Part shown: positions 29,131 through 40,980 of the stretch, piece by piece
Numbering within the stretch: position 1 is the first letter of the stretch
Layout: each line of letters begins with the position of its first letter
Notes under the pieces: model-generated
Told to the model about the DNA's origin: nothing
Databases searched by the model: none
What the model saw: only the letters and a program-made list of their open reading frames with translations
Program-made: the position numbers and the translations under genes
DNA from: Hippophae tibetana
Taxonomy: Eukaryota; Streptophyta; Magnoliopsida; Rosales; Elaeagnaceae
Direction: 5' to 3'
Assembly (NCBI GenBank): GCA_037013495.1
Contig: CM072806.1
Coordinates: 8,300,001 to 8,364,000 of the forward strand
Length of the DNA stretch: 64,000 bases

Positions 29131-30226
29131 ATGGTATTAGGGGATTTGTCTATAAAGAACACATATAGTATTATAGTTTAAAAATAGATTTAAGTAGATT
29201 TTAATTTAGAAATAGACATATTATAACTTCTTTAACAATTTTTCATTCAAATTTTTTTTCTTCTCTCTCCTTTCTTAATTTTTTTTCTTTTACGTATAAA
29301 TTCTTTTTTCTTCTCTCTCCTACCTTAACTTTACTTTTCTAACTATCAGTCACCTCTTCCACTAACTTTACACAACTTTTAATTAATAATAATTTATTTT
29401 TATTATAAATAAAAAATATATAATTTTTTATAACAAATAACTTATCAAAATTTTATTATAAAATAATAATAATAAATAGTTACAATAATTTTATGCAATT
29501 TTTTTACATTTTAAAAAAATAAATTATTTAAGATTAAAAAATAGATTATATTGTAACATATATCTCTAATATTATTATAATTTTAATTATTACTAAGATA
29601 ACAAATATTTATTAATAATAATTTTATTTAAGTATTAAAATATAATTAATTAGATATAATTTATATATTTTATTATATTAATAATAAAAATAATTATTAT
29701 ATTATTATATTAAAACATATTTTCACACAAAATTTGCGATATAATATTTTATGTTTGAATTGTATATTGTAAAAAGTTTGATAGAGAGACTTCACATTTT
29801 TTTTAATAATTTAATTATTTTTATGAATATTATTTTTATATCATAATTATAATTAATATTATATTATTTATGAATTATCAAAATGTTTAGCATATCATTT
29901 TAGTATAAATTTATATTTTTTTTATTATAAAATAAATTATTTTTTATTTTTTAAAATAAAATTTTAATATATAATATGATAAAAGAGATTTGTGTATTTA
30001 AAATTAATTATAAATTTATAAGGTGTTAATATTTTTTTATGTTTATAATAATTATGTTTTGTAAAATAGAGTTGATATATCTTTTTTTTTTTAATAAAAT
30101 TGACTAAAATATGTGTTTTGAAATTTAAGGTTAAAGTGTTCCTATTTTTAAACTAAAACCCACTTAAATTTATTTTTAAACTATAATAAAAATGATGCCC
30201 TTTATAGACAAAAACACATGGTATTA
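29131..30226. mobile_element. Non-autonomous Mutator-like element with 9-bp TSD
   Basis: The 9-mer atggtatta occurs at 29,131-29,139 and again at 30,218-30,226, directly outside a 1,078-bp element (29,140-30,217). Its ends are inverted repeats that align without gaps over about 88 bp, with roughly three quarters of bases matching. The shared blocks are tttgtctataaag, tattatagtttaaaaata and atttaagt. Long terminal inverted repeats plus a 9-bp target duplication are the hallmark of Mutator-like elements. The interior is AT-rich with no transposase or captured gene, so it must have been moved by an enzyme supplied in trans. Confidence 0.85.
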
Positions 30227-33200
30227 ATCACACTACTTTTCTTTTCTTTGTTTATAATAAATTTTGTTGATTGAATTCTTTCTTCAATTTTGTTAATATT
30301 TTTTATGAAAGAATAAGTATGTTATTTAAAAATAATAATAAATATGTTGATATTAACTATTTTAGAATTAAAATTAATTAATATTTTTATTTTTTATCTT
30401 TGTATTGATTTCGTGAAAATTATTGTGTAAATATATTTTTTATTAATTTATTTAAAATTTAAATAATAAACATATATTATATTTGATTTTTTTTAATTTT
30501 ATAAGGAGGAGATAATTTGAAAACATAAAATTGATTTGATTATATTAAAAATTTAAAAATCAAGTTTAAATTATATATATATTGTGTGTGATTTGTTTTT
30601 TTTTTTTCACCTTTTAGATATGGAAATCACTTTCTTGCAAGTAAATAATTAGTACAATCATTGGAAGAAAAAAAATACTGACAAAAATACTAAAACCGCC
30701 ATAATAGCGCAACCAATATGTCTAGATATGTTGTTGTTAAATATATATATATATATATGTATTAACATTTGAAAAAGCCGTTGTCTTAGCTTGATGTTTT
30801 CTGTTTGTCCTTGCCCACAAGTCTTCTATTAGTCCCTGCTAAAATAACATTTGCATTTTTTATTTTAATTTGTCGAGAATAAAATATCAATTGCCGAGTC
30901 GTTTTAGATGGTAAAATTAAATACTAAAATAATCAAACCTATTATGTTAAAACCACGTTGCAATTTTTGCTATTAGAGAAAGTTAGGAATATTTTTTATT
31001 AAATTAATCAAACAATCTGAGTCAAAAATCAATATATATTTTGAAATTGGTTCATACGTTCAAAAAATATTAAAATTGAATTTATTATTTCAATTAAATT
31101 TCTAAACGTTATGAAAATCAAATTAATTGAACATAACATATAATATTAATATATATTAATTTTTTAAAATATATTTTAAAATAATAATTTTTTTATATTA
31201 TTATATAGATTATATTCTCGGTTGATAATATAAGATTTCATCTAGATCTATAATTTTATTTGAGTTTAACATATTTTTATATTTTATATTTTTCTATAAT
31301 TATATAGTATGAAATTTTTAATCATTAATTATAAAAAAATCATAATGTTATATTAGCATAATACATACTAAAATCATCTTATTTCTTTTTAATGATAAGT
31401 GATTAATTAAATAGAACATATGATGATAATAATTTTTAAATTAAATTATATGATATGTTTTTATGTTCTAATAAATTTTTTTATATCATATTATGATTAT
31501 AAGTGTAAAACTATTAAAAACAAAATCTTTCGAACCAAAAACTAATATTACCAGCAATCCTAAATAAAGTAATAAAACATTCACTTTGCTTTCAATTTGC
31601 CTATTTTGGTATCCCATAGTGTTTTTAATTTCTTTTTATAGATATATAATGGGGTTGAAGACATAATTTTGAAAGAAACCCATATTTGATGTGATACGTA
31701 TTTAGCTAAATATGGAAAATCACAACATGTGATGATAATTTCCCTTTTGCTACTTATAAATGGTATTTGTGCATTTTATGCTTGGTGTTTATACGCTCTT
31801 TTATGATTCTACGGCAAGATGTCTTCATCCATACCTTTACAGTACAATTATTGATTGTTAAAATAAGATATCAACAACAATTGTTGTTCTCTTTCATTTT
31901 CTTTGTGTATTTTTATCCCTTTTTTATTAATTTAAATATAATCAAATTAAACTTTATTAATAAGATTATAGGGGTGGACGCATTGAGGGATATGTGAGTT
32001 GAAGCATAATCCAATTTTTAGACAAATTTTTATACTATATATATAAACATATTATTTTTAAACTAATTAAAAATTAAACATGACAATCTTATCACTATTT
32101 AAAGGAATAAATTAAAAAAAATTAATGAATTTATAGTTCAATGACATGTAGATTATTTTCTTATGTAAAATATTTAAGATTTGAATTTAAAATTACGTAT
32201 ATGTTAATAATATATTTATTTTAAAAAAGATTTAAAAATGTTAAATTAAAATATTAAAATAAAAATAAAGATACAAAATTTCCATTAAATGATCCACATA
32301 CATAATTTTTTTTGTCTTATCTCTTTTCATCATCTTTTACTTTTATTTTATTCTTTATTTTATTAATTTTTTAGTCTACTTAAGTAAAAAAAAAATTCAA
32401 TTATTTTTCTTATTTTGCTATTATTTTTTCTCTATCATTTTTTAACTCATATATGTACTCTTCATCTTTATAATTATATAGTAAATAATTTTGTTAATAC
32501 TTTATCATAATAAAGTAATTCTATAGTTTTAAACATTGTATAAACCACTTTAATACCATTAATTGTATTTGTTTTATTTTTTTATAATTTTAATATAATA
32601 TGTTTTATGATAAAAATTATGATATTTATTAATTGATTTGTATACAATTTATTATTTTAATACTAATTAAATTACATAACTAAAATATTTTGTAGAATAA
32701 TATCTCAACCTATCCAAAAATAACCTTCTAACTTAAGTATTAGATTTGTAGATATTTGAAGAGAAAAATATTTCTAAAAATAAAAAAATAAAATAATTAA
32801 AATAATTAAAATAGGCTTAAAAATGATTAAAGTGTATCAATTTAAAACAAAATAATAAATATATTAAATTTAGGTGACTAAAATGAATCATTTTAAAATA
32901 AAGAGACTAATATAAAATAAAGAGACTAATATATGAAATATGTAAAAGTAAGAATAAAAGGTATTAAAAATACGATACATTTGATTAAAGGATAATTTAA
33001 TCTACTAGTTATTTGGTAAGACACTATAAATCTATTATTTATTATGAAATGATTAGTGAAATTCATTTAAAAGATTTAGTCAAATTTTTCAAAGATAAAA
33101 TTGACTCTTTGTAAAAATTATATTTTTTTGACAAAAATAATAAAAAATATATTAAAAAAATTACTTTTTATTTACAAATGCACTATAGTTAATCTTCTTA

Positions 33201-34148
33201 CAACAAATAATCTTAATGTTATCTTTTTAATAATAAATATTTATGTACTTATTGTTTTAAATTGTAAATTATTTATTTTTTTAAAAATAATTTTAAATAT
33301 TTATTTTCATTTTTTGGTAAAAGGAAACAAAGTTTTTATAAAATGTTAATTTTATCACCGAAACTTTAGCTAAATCTTTCTTCTTTCAAATAGAATTCGA
33401 TGAAGCTTTTAAAACAGAATGAATTTATAGTATCTCATTTAATAACGAATAAATTAAAATATATTTTTATTAAAGGTATTAGAATTTTGGTACCAGTTAT
33501 CCTAAAGTTAGAGTGATCAAAAGTGTAGCAAAATTATATCCAAATCATGCACGGAAGCTAGTTAAGTCATGGAATTATGTAATTAAAGTGATTTGATTTT
33601 GATAATTATTTAAACGAAAAAGGTTACATAAATTTTAAAAAATATCATAATAATTCATTATTCTATTAAGTAAATACTTTAATCATCTAATTTTTGAATT
33701 TAATATTTATAATCTTGTTATTTATGAAAATTAAGTATTATAAATGCTTATTTTTGATGAATTAAAAATATTACTTTTAATAAATTATAAGATTAAAAAT
33801 ATTTTTATTAATAATAGGAATGGTATTAACTAACTTATAGGTAAAGAGACTAAAATATTTATTTTTAAAAATTACAGGATTTTCAATATAATTATAAAAT
33901 TAATATATTTATTTATTAAAAATTATGTTATCTTAAGTAACTTTTGCGCAATCATGTACGTATAATTGTTATTTTCCCAAATCAGTCTATTTTATGAAAC
34001 AATTTAAAAGAAACAATAAAATAACTGCTACAATATCTCATTTCCTATTTAAAATATTTACCATCTTCCCTACGTGTTACAGATCCATAGAGGATATTGT
34101 ATTAAAAAAAAAAAGCGTGCCATGGAGGATACTTCAATCAGGGTACGC

Positions 34149-34181
<33 letters not shown>

Positions 34182-34452
34182 GTAAACCACTTATTTTACA
34201 AAAAAGACAATTTATTCTTAATTACAAAGGTCACAGCAAAGGAACAATCATCCCGTTCTTGTTTGAGAAATATTTTATATCATAACTGTGTAACTATTTA
34301 AAATAACATGTTGTTTGGTGATTAATTTTACAATTATTTGATATTGATAAATAACAAAACATACGATTACTTTTATATAAAAGCAAATTAAATCTCAACA
34401 AATTATTCGTAATTAACACAAATTTATGATAAATATCATTACTCATTTTCTT
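30227..34452. other. AT-rich intergenic DNA, no gene recognised
   Basis: This region is between the Mutator-like element and the 3' end of the bHLH gene. Open frames at 31,767 (76 codons) and 33,101 (82 codons) are Phe/Ile/Lys-rich translations of AT-rich DNA without family resemblance. A 19-bp unit around ataaagagactaatat is doubled at about 32,896-32,935. A (TAA)10 microsatellite lies at 34,152-34,181, about 270 bp past the bHLH stop codon. Confidence 0.6.
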
Positions 34453-36296
34453 CTATAAATATCTCCCCCCATACCCTGCAGTTTTGAATAATGCTTGCCT
34501 TATGTCTTCAGAATTTATCGATGCCCTCTGCTCAGCTCCCTGAGATCACCCCACAAGAAAAAATAATTAAAATTTAAAATAAAATAATACCCATAAAGAA
34601 GCAAATCAAAGTACGATTACAAAACCTCTGAACAAGAAGCTTGTAATGAAAAATCATTAAAGCAGCTAATAACACAGTGTTGAATTTCCAAATCCAGAGC
34701 TTCAAGTGTGTTTACTGTTGATAGCAACAAGCCAGGCTTTGTTGCACAGCAGATATCAATCTTTGTATCCATGCCTCTCCTCTCTACATCAAACTGCAAT
34801 TTCATTGAAACCAAAAACTCTGCTAAATTAAAAACATATATTGTATAGGTTTTTAAATTTGGCTTCTATAGTACCCAATTGAATATCGAAAAAATTAATG
34901 GCAGTCGGTCTAAAATCCGTGTAACATAGTTAAAAACCCAATTTTGCATTTTTACACTGTAATTTGGGGATGGGAAATTAGCTCCCGGAGTAACTTACAT
35001 TTTAAAAAGTTACATTTTCACTGTAATTTCATTATTTATGTTTAAGATGGTGTTATTATAAATAAGAGATAAATTTATCATAAATAAAAATAATTAAGAG
35101 TTATTGATTTTTAATGAAAAATCATTGTTTCCATGTTCACAATTTTTATATATTTAAATAGTAATCAAATTAAAATAAAATAAATTTATAAACTCTATTG
35201 GAGAATTATTTTAAAAAATAAAAAATAAATTACAACTTTCAAAAACTAAGTGAGATCGTATGCTCTAGATCCCTTTCATTTGTAGGGCTTAACTTATAAT
35301 GCATAGAAATATACCTTCGGTGAATTTCTCACTAACACGTCATTTGGATTTAACTCCTTGGAAATACCCAACAAATCGATTTGATTTATACCCTCTTCAG
35401 CTCCCTCTTCTTGCAAGTTATTGATTCTTTCTATAAGCTCTTTCATATAATCTATGGTGTCCCCAAGTATTGAAGTTCTGTCCATCTGCTCAACAATATT
35501 CACATTGTTCAGTATAAACTTGGTGAAATCTATAAATTTTACCCAATTTAGAATTAAAAATTCATACAAGAATTTCCCAACTCAGATGTCAATTAAAAGG
35601 TCCACTCAATTGGGATGTGAATTGACTAATTATTAAAAAAAAATGTAGAAGAAGTATGCATTGAGAAAAAAAAAGTAACTTTGGGGAAATGAAAACATAA
35701 AAAGATTAGATTTTTACTACCTTGCTTATCTTAGGCACAATTGATCTGAGCATAGACAAACGATCATTTAAACGCTTTCTACGTCTTCTTTCAGCCATTA
35801 AATTCTTAGAGGGTTGGCCTTCAATCTTCTTAGACTTGTTGATATTCTTGCCTCTTCCATCACAAAGACCCATTTTAAAACCAGAGTTTGCAGCTTTTTG
35901 ATCTATTTCAACTTTGCAGCTATTTTTGCTGTCTTCCAATTCCAAACTGCTTTGATTTTCACTGCCAAGAAAATTACCAAACTCTTGTTCCTCCAAAACA
36001 GATGGGTAATCTTCTTGAGATTGTATTAATGATGGTATGTTAATCTCTAGTGGTACTGTCAGTGACCCATAAGCATGATATTTATTAAAGGGGCATTCAA
36101 AGTTTGGTTCTTTTTGTGCAGAAAAAGTAGAAAATGGTGGATTTGGGTTTTCTAAAACAGGGTTTACTTCAAAAGAATCAAAGCTCCATCCATTTTGAAA
36201 CAATCCATCATTTAGTACTCCACTTGAGTAAATGCTCCAACAATCTCTTCTTGGAGCTAGTAGCTCTTCTAAGAAGCCATGTTGACTTAGCTCCAT
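34453..36296 (-). CDS. bHLH93: bHLH transcription factor, bHLH93/bHLH61 type
   Basis: Four exons on the minus strand: 36,296-35,721 (192 codons), 35,485-35,315 (57), 34,793-34,626 (56) and 34,539-34,453 (28 plus stop TAG). All three introns (235, 521 and 86 bp) are GT-AG and phase 0, and the predicted protein has 333 residues, close to Arabidopsis bHLH93. The start is set by the family's typical MELS...FEELL-like opening (here [18 protein letters not shown]). The basic region is about residues 164-176, with the DNA-contacting Glu169 and Arg173 of the N...E...R pattern; the helix-loop-helix runs to about residue 215 and spans the first splice junction (PKISK then MDRTSILGD). An ACT-like dimerisation domain fills about residues 250-333. 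Family knowledge: a nuclear, E-box-binding dimer of the ICE1-related subgroup; Arabidopsis bHLH93 is linked to flowering in short days. Orthology is inferred, but the gene looks intact. Confidence 0.93.
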
Positions 36297-36615
36297 TTCT
36301 CTCTCTAGAGACCAGATTTCTTACTTCTTAGGGAGAGAGAAATCGGTGATTCAAGGAGAATGCTTAAGAACATGAAATTGCACCAGAGGACTACATATAT
36401 TTTAAACATACAAGGTGGTCCTTTCTTCGTGAGATGGACCTTACAGAATGTGTAATAGTGTGTTTTTTAGGGTTGTGGGGTCTGTTTTTCACTGAATAAG
36501 TGTAAATTGTGTTATTAATGGGAAAAAAAATTGAATTGTGTTATAATAGAAACAGGGCAGTTACAGAGGCTTATAGATTAAAGAGCCAGAGCATAGATTA
36601 AAATTGAATCTGCTT

Positions 36616-36650
<35 letters not shown>

Positions 36651-36660
36651 ATGATAATAT
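36297..36660 (-). promoter_or_regulatory. Upstream region of the bHLH gene with a (GA)14 tract
   Basis: On the minus strand a TATA-like aaaatatatg lies at about 36,394-36,403, about 100 bp before the start codon. A perfect (TC)14 tract on the plus strand, which reads (GA)14 in the direction of the gene, lies at 36,619-36,646, about 320 bp upstream. GA/CT repeats near promoters are common in plants and can bind GAGA-type factors; a role here is inference only. Confidence 0.5.
36619..36646. repeat. (TC)14 microsatellite
   Basis: Perfect dinucleotide tract of 28 bases, upstream of the bHLH gene. Confidence 0.95.
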
Positions 36661-39299
36661 CATGTATTTTTTCAACTTGATTCATAAAATAATTAACATA
36701 TCAGAATTTATGTATTATTTGTTCCTTGTTAGGAAGCGATCAAAAAACCATTTTATCACAAATCATCAGCTTTTCATCAAATAAAATAAGCAATAACTGA
36801 CAAGCCGTGATTCGTCCGGTATTTATTCATTATTTATTTTAAATTATGTATTTAAATTATATTAAATAACATTTAATTTAAAAAAAATAATAATAAATAC
36901 GTTAATTACTTAAGTTATTGTGAAGAGTCCTGTTATACATCAGCAATTTTTGTAAATATATTATATTTATTTTAAATTTAATCTTTTTGTTTATAAAATA
37001 ATAACTCATAATTTAAATATATCCTTAATTTAAAATAAATAAACTTTTAGAATTATATATCTGATCATTTTTTAACAAAATATTTACATTTATTAAATTA
37101 TTATAAAACAACGATAATTAAGTATATAAAGAAATGATTTTTTCTTTTCATTTCCTAAACTATTTCTCAATTGAGAAAAAGAGGTGTACTGTTAATTTTT
37201 ACCGTTTCTATCTATTCGAGTTATTCAAAATAATTCAGTTTAAATTGATATAATTTAAATTTAATTTGAATTAAAAAAAATAAACATGAACCAAAATCAA
37301 ATACAAATAAATCATTTCAAATTAACACAAACCTGAATTATTAATTGTATATTTTTTAATTAATTAAATTTTTTTATAAATAAAAAATATGTTTAAAGAT
37401 TAAAATTAAATTCATTAATTCAAACACCATTATATGAAACAATAAAAATGTAGAAAATAATATTACAATAACTAATATTTTGAACAAATAATAAATTAAC
37501 ATTTAATGAAAAACTCACGTATATAATAAAGTTTACATAGATAATACAACTCTTCACACACATATGTTATATTATAATAACTAGTTTCTAAAATTACCTA
37601 TTGTATTTTGAGAGTCGCTGACATTGTTTCTCATGTTTTAGGGTTTAAACCATTTTCCTCATCTATGTCATTACTCATTTTGTATCATCAACCATCTTTC
37701 ACCCATCTTCTTCTTCCATCCACCCTTATCATTTACCTTCTTTCTATTTTCTTTCTAATTTGTGTCAATAAACCAAGGTCGTTCCCTTCTCAGACTGCTC
37801 AACTTCACTCGACCTCAATCCTCGCACAATGGTTCAGCGGTTGTTGCCTCCTACATTGGTAAACTTCGTTGTGTTTTGGGATGGTCTTTTGTTCTACTAG
37901 TGGTTGATTTATCGCCTTCAGTTCTGGAGAGTCTCTATTACTTTGGTTGAGTAAGTGGTTGCTAAAGCCATGTTGGGTAGTGTTTTTGTTTGTAGTTTGG
38001 TTGTCTACCACTAGTTTGTAAGTGTGTACTTTGTCTTGTAATTTCTACACATAGTTTCTGATTGTGTAGGAAATTGTAGGTAAATCGTTCTAAGTCTCTA
38101 ATAATGGCTTGATTGAGACATCTAAACATCAAGGTGATGAGAAATATGGAGCATGCTTGGATGGCTCCAAAAATTTCTCTCACAAATAGTTAGGATGTCT
38201 TATTGATTACTAATTTTATATTGACAATTAACTCATTATTGTACTCAAATAGATGGATTGTGATCGTTTTTGTAGACTTTGTTTACTGTGTGAATGAAAC
38301 TTTTTTTTCTTTGTTATCCAAAAAAAAAAAAAGCTTAAGAAAGTTAATTTTTAAAATAAAAAGTCTATTTCTAAATAATTCGATAAACATAAATGCCATC
38401 AAATCCCTCCTATGTAAAAATTAAAAGTCGTCGTGTTTTCATGAAAACTCATAATTTGAATAAAGAATTTTAAATTTCAACACAAGTGTGATATGTATAT
38501 AAAATCAACAACACCAATGATTAAAATGAAAGAGAACAAAGAATATGTTATTAAAATTTAGAACTTAATCAATTTTTAGTTCAAATCAACATGACAAAAC
38601 TTAAATTTTATTTAAACTACTTGTAAGTTTGCACAAAAATGACCACATATATATAAAGTTTTTTTAGTATATTCGAGTAGATCATGTAGTAATCATATAT
38701 AAAGAAAAACTATCTTTTCAGGGTGGCACATAAAATATTTTTAAATATGTTTCAATAGACATAAGGCTACTGCTAAGAAGAATGAAACAATACTAGATGT
38801 AAGTTTGCTATTAGAAAAGCGATTGTTGCTGGAGAAAGAGAGTTAAACGACAATTGATGTTAAAGAAGGAGAGTCGAGAATTCGTTGTTAGTTGGTGGAG
38901 AAGTAGGGAGTTAATGAATGAGGGAGAGAGATTACTTGTAATTTAAGAAGAAAGTTAGAGAATAAATATGTTTTTTTCAATTTTAACCTAGCATATAAGT
39001 TGTAACGATTATGCGCTATAACGTTTTTTTAATAGATGAGTTTTAGTCTAAATAGCATCAATTTTGATAAATTAATCATTTTTTAACTATTAATAACTCT
39101 TCCAAAAACTCACAATTTTATATAAACAATTTCACAAATATATCAAATTAGTATTATTTTATAATTTCAATAAAATAGAACCAAGGTAAGATTCACCACT
39201 TCTACGACAGTCACAACTAGTGATCTCAGTGAAGCTTTAGCCACCTACCAAAGACCTAACCAAAGCTCAGACCACCTTTTTGATGATCTCACATGAGTT
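36661..39299. other. Intergenic DNA, with an unidentified GC-richer block at 37,600-38,333
   Basis: Most of this is AT-rich. The block 37,600-38,333 is clearly richer in G and C and of normal complexity, and ends in an A13 run at about 38,320. Open frames on both strands inside it (for example 37,608-37,862 plus and 37,962-38,183 minus) match no family I know. It could be a retroposed transcript, a decayed transposon or a non-coding transcript. Confidence 0.4.
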
Positions 39300-40980
39300 T
39301 CAATGTATGCAATATATTATATATAAATGGATGTAACATATTACATACAAAAACAAAAGTAGATATAAAAGATAGAAATCAAAGTAACGAATTATATTAA
39401 AATGTATAAGTAGATATAATATATTACATACAACAAAAAGAAGTGAATATAACTTTTTAAATACACAAAAATAGTTATCTTTAATGTATTGAAACAAAAA
39501 TAGATATGAGAGTGACATTTTAGACGTGATAGATCACAAAAATAACAAAATTTAAATTACATTAAAAAGTTTATCATTGTTCATATGGAGATAAAGATGA
39601 TGTAATTGTTACATTAAAAAATAGATATAAATATAATATGTAACATTCAAAACTAGAAGTATACATAACATGTTACATACAAATATAATGATATATATAT
39701 ATATATATATAACATATTAAACTTGAAATGCCTTATATGAAACTTTAAGCCATTAATTTCTTTGATAAATGTAAATACTTAGAACCTTCGTGTCCAAGTA
39801 AATTTTTTAAAATGAATGTAATATTAGAATAACATTACAACTCAATTACCATAATATTAATTTTTTATATTATAATCAAATTAGTTGAGATCAAAGTGAA
39901 ATTAATTTTGAGGTGTATGTAACACGTTATATATAAATGTAAAGATAGATGTAACAAATTATATACAAAAGTAAATATAGATTTAAATACAAAGATATAG
40001 GTTATATCCAATGATCATCAGAATTATAATGGATGTAACAGATTATATATAAAGATATATATAGATATAACATGTTATATGTTATGTAGTTTTATTGATT
40101 AATTTCAATAATCACATATTTATAATTATTAACATGTACTCACTTAAGCATTTTTCAAACATATATTGGACACTTGGTAGTAAAAAAAGATAAAGATCAA
40201 AGGTAATTTATTAGTCCAATAATCATAGTTAATATAATTATATATATTAACTACTAAGATTTACATCAATTTTTTTTTTATGTTTTATCAACAAACCAAT
40301 TAAGCAAACCATTTAAACACAATGATCTTATAACACCCCTAATTAATCTCTAAACAAAAATAACATAGTATATAAACAAAAAATTATATCTAGACAAGTT
40401 TGACTTAATACCGACTTACAAATTTCATGTCTAGCGAATCCATTTTCAACTCCATTATCGTGCATGGAGTAATATATAAAAGCCTGGTCTGTAATGTTGA
40501 CATTTTTAGTTTCATTAATAGAACTTGATGACTACTTTCTAATGGTGATTTAGGAAAGACACAACGACACTTTAACTAGAGAAAATGATAATGGTGAAGC
40601 CAATGAAAATAAAAGTGAAGATTAAAAGCATCTAGATATTAGAAAGGGATAAAATTATAATTTTTTGTCCTAAAAATGATGTACTAGAACAAGAAAGGGA
40701 AAAATATGATATTATGATAGGGTGTAACATGATACATCTAAAGGTATAGTTAGATATAATATGTTATATTTTTACTGGAGTTGCGGCGACCTTGCAAAGA
40801 TAGATTTATTTAACATAATACATCCAAAGATAGAGGAAAATATAGCATTATACATACGAAAATAAAGATAGATTTATAAAATTGTAGAGATAAGCTAAAT
40901 CGACCAACTTGTTGAAGTGAATATAACATGTTACATTCAAACATACAAGTAAATATAATAAGTTACATCGGTGGATCGTC
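39300..40980. repeat. Field of dispersed palindromic repeats (gatataacatgttacat type)
   Basis: About 13 degenerate copies of a motif near GATRTAACATRTTACATAC are scattered over 1.7 kb. Examples lie at about 39,330, 39,412, 39,627, 39,661, 39,917, 39,950, 40,032, 40,065, 40,722, 40,754, 40,919 and 40,953. The core gtaacatgttac is a perfect palindrome, so copies read alike on both strands. They are often followed by aaa..(a/t)aaag.agata linkers. No coding signal is present. Such clusters resemble the subterminal repeats of some DNA transposons, but I found no convincing ends. Confidence 0.7.

Noticed and set aside
31767-31997. 76-codon open frame with hydrophobic stretches
   Set aside because: Phe/Ile-rich translation of AT-rich DNA, without family resemblance or gene signals.
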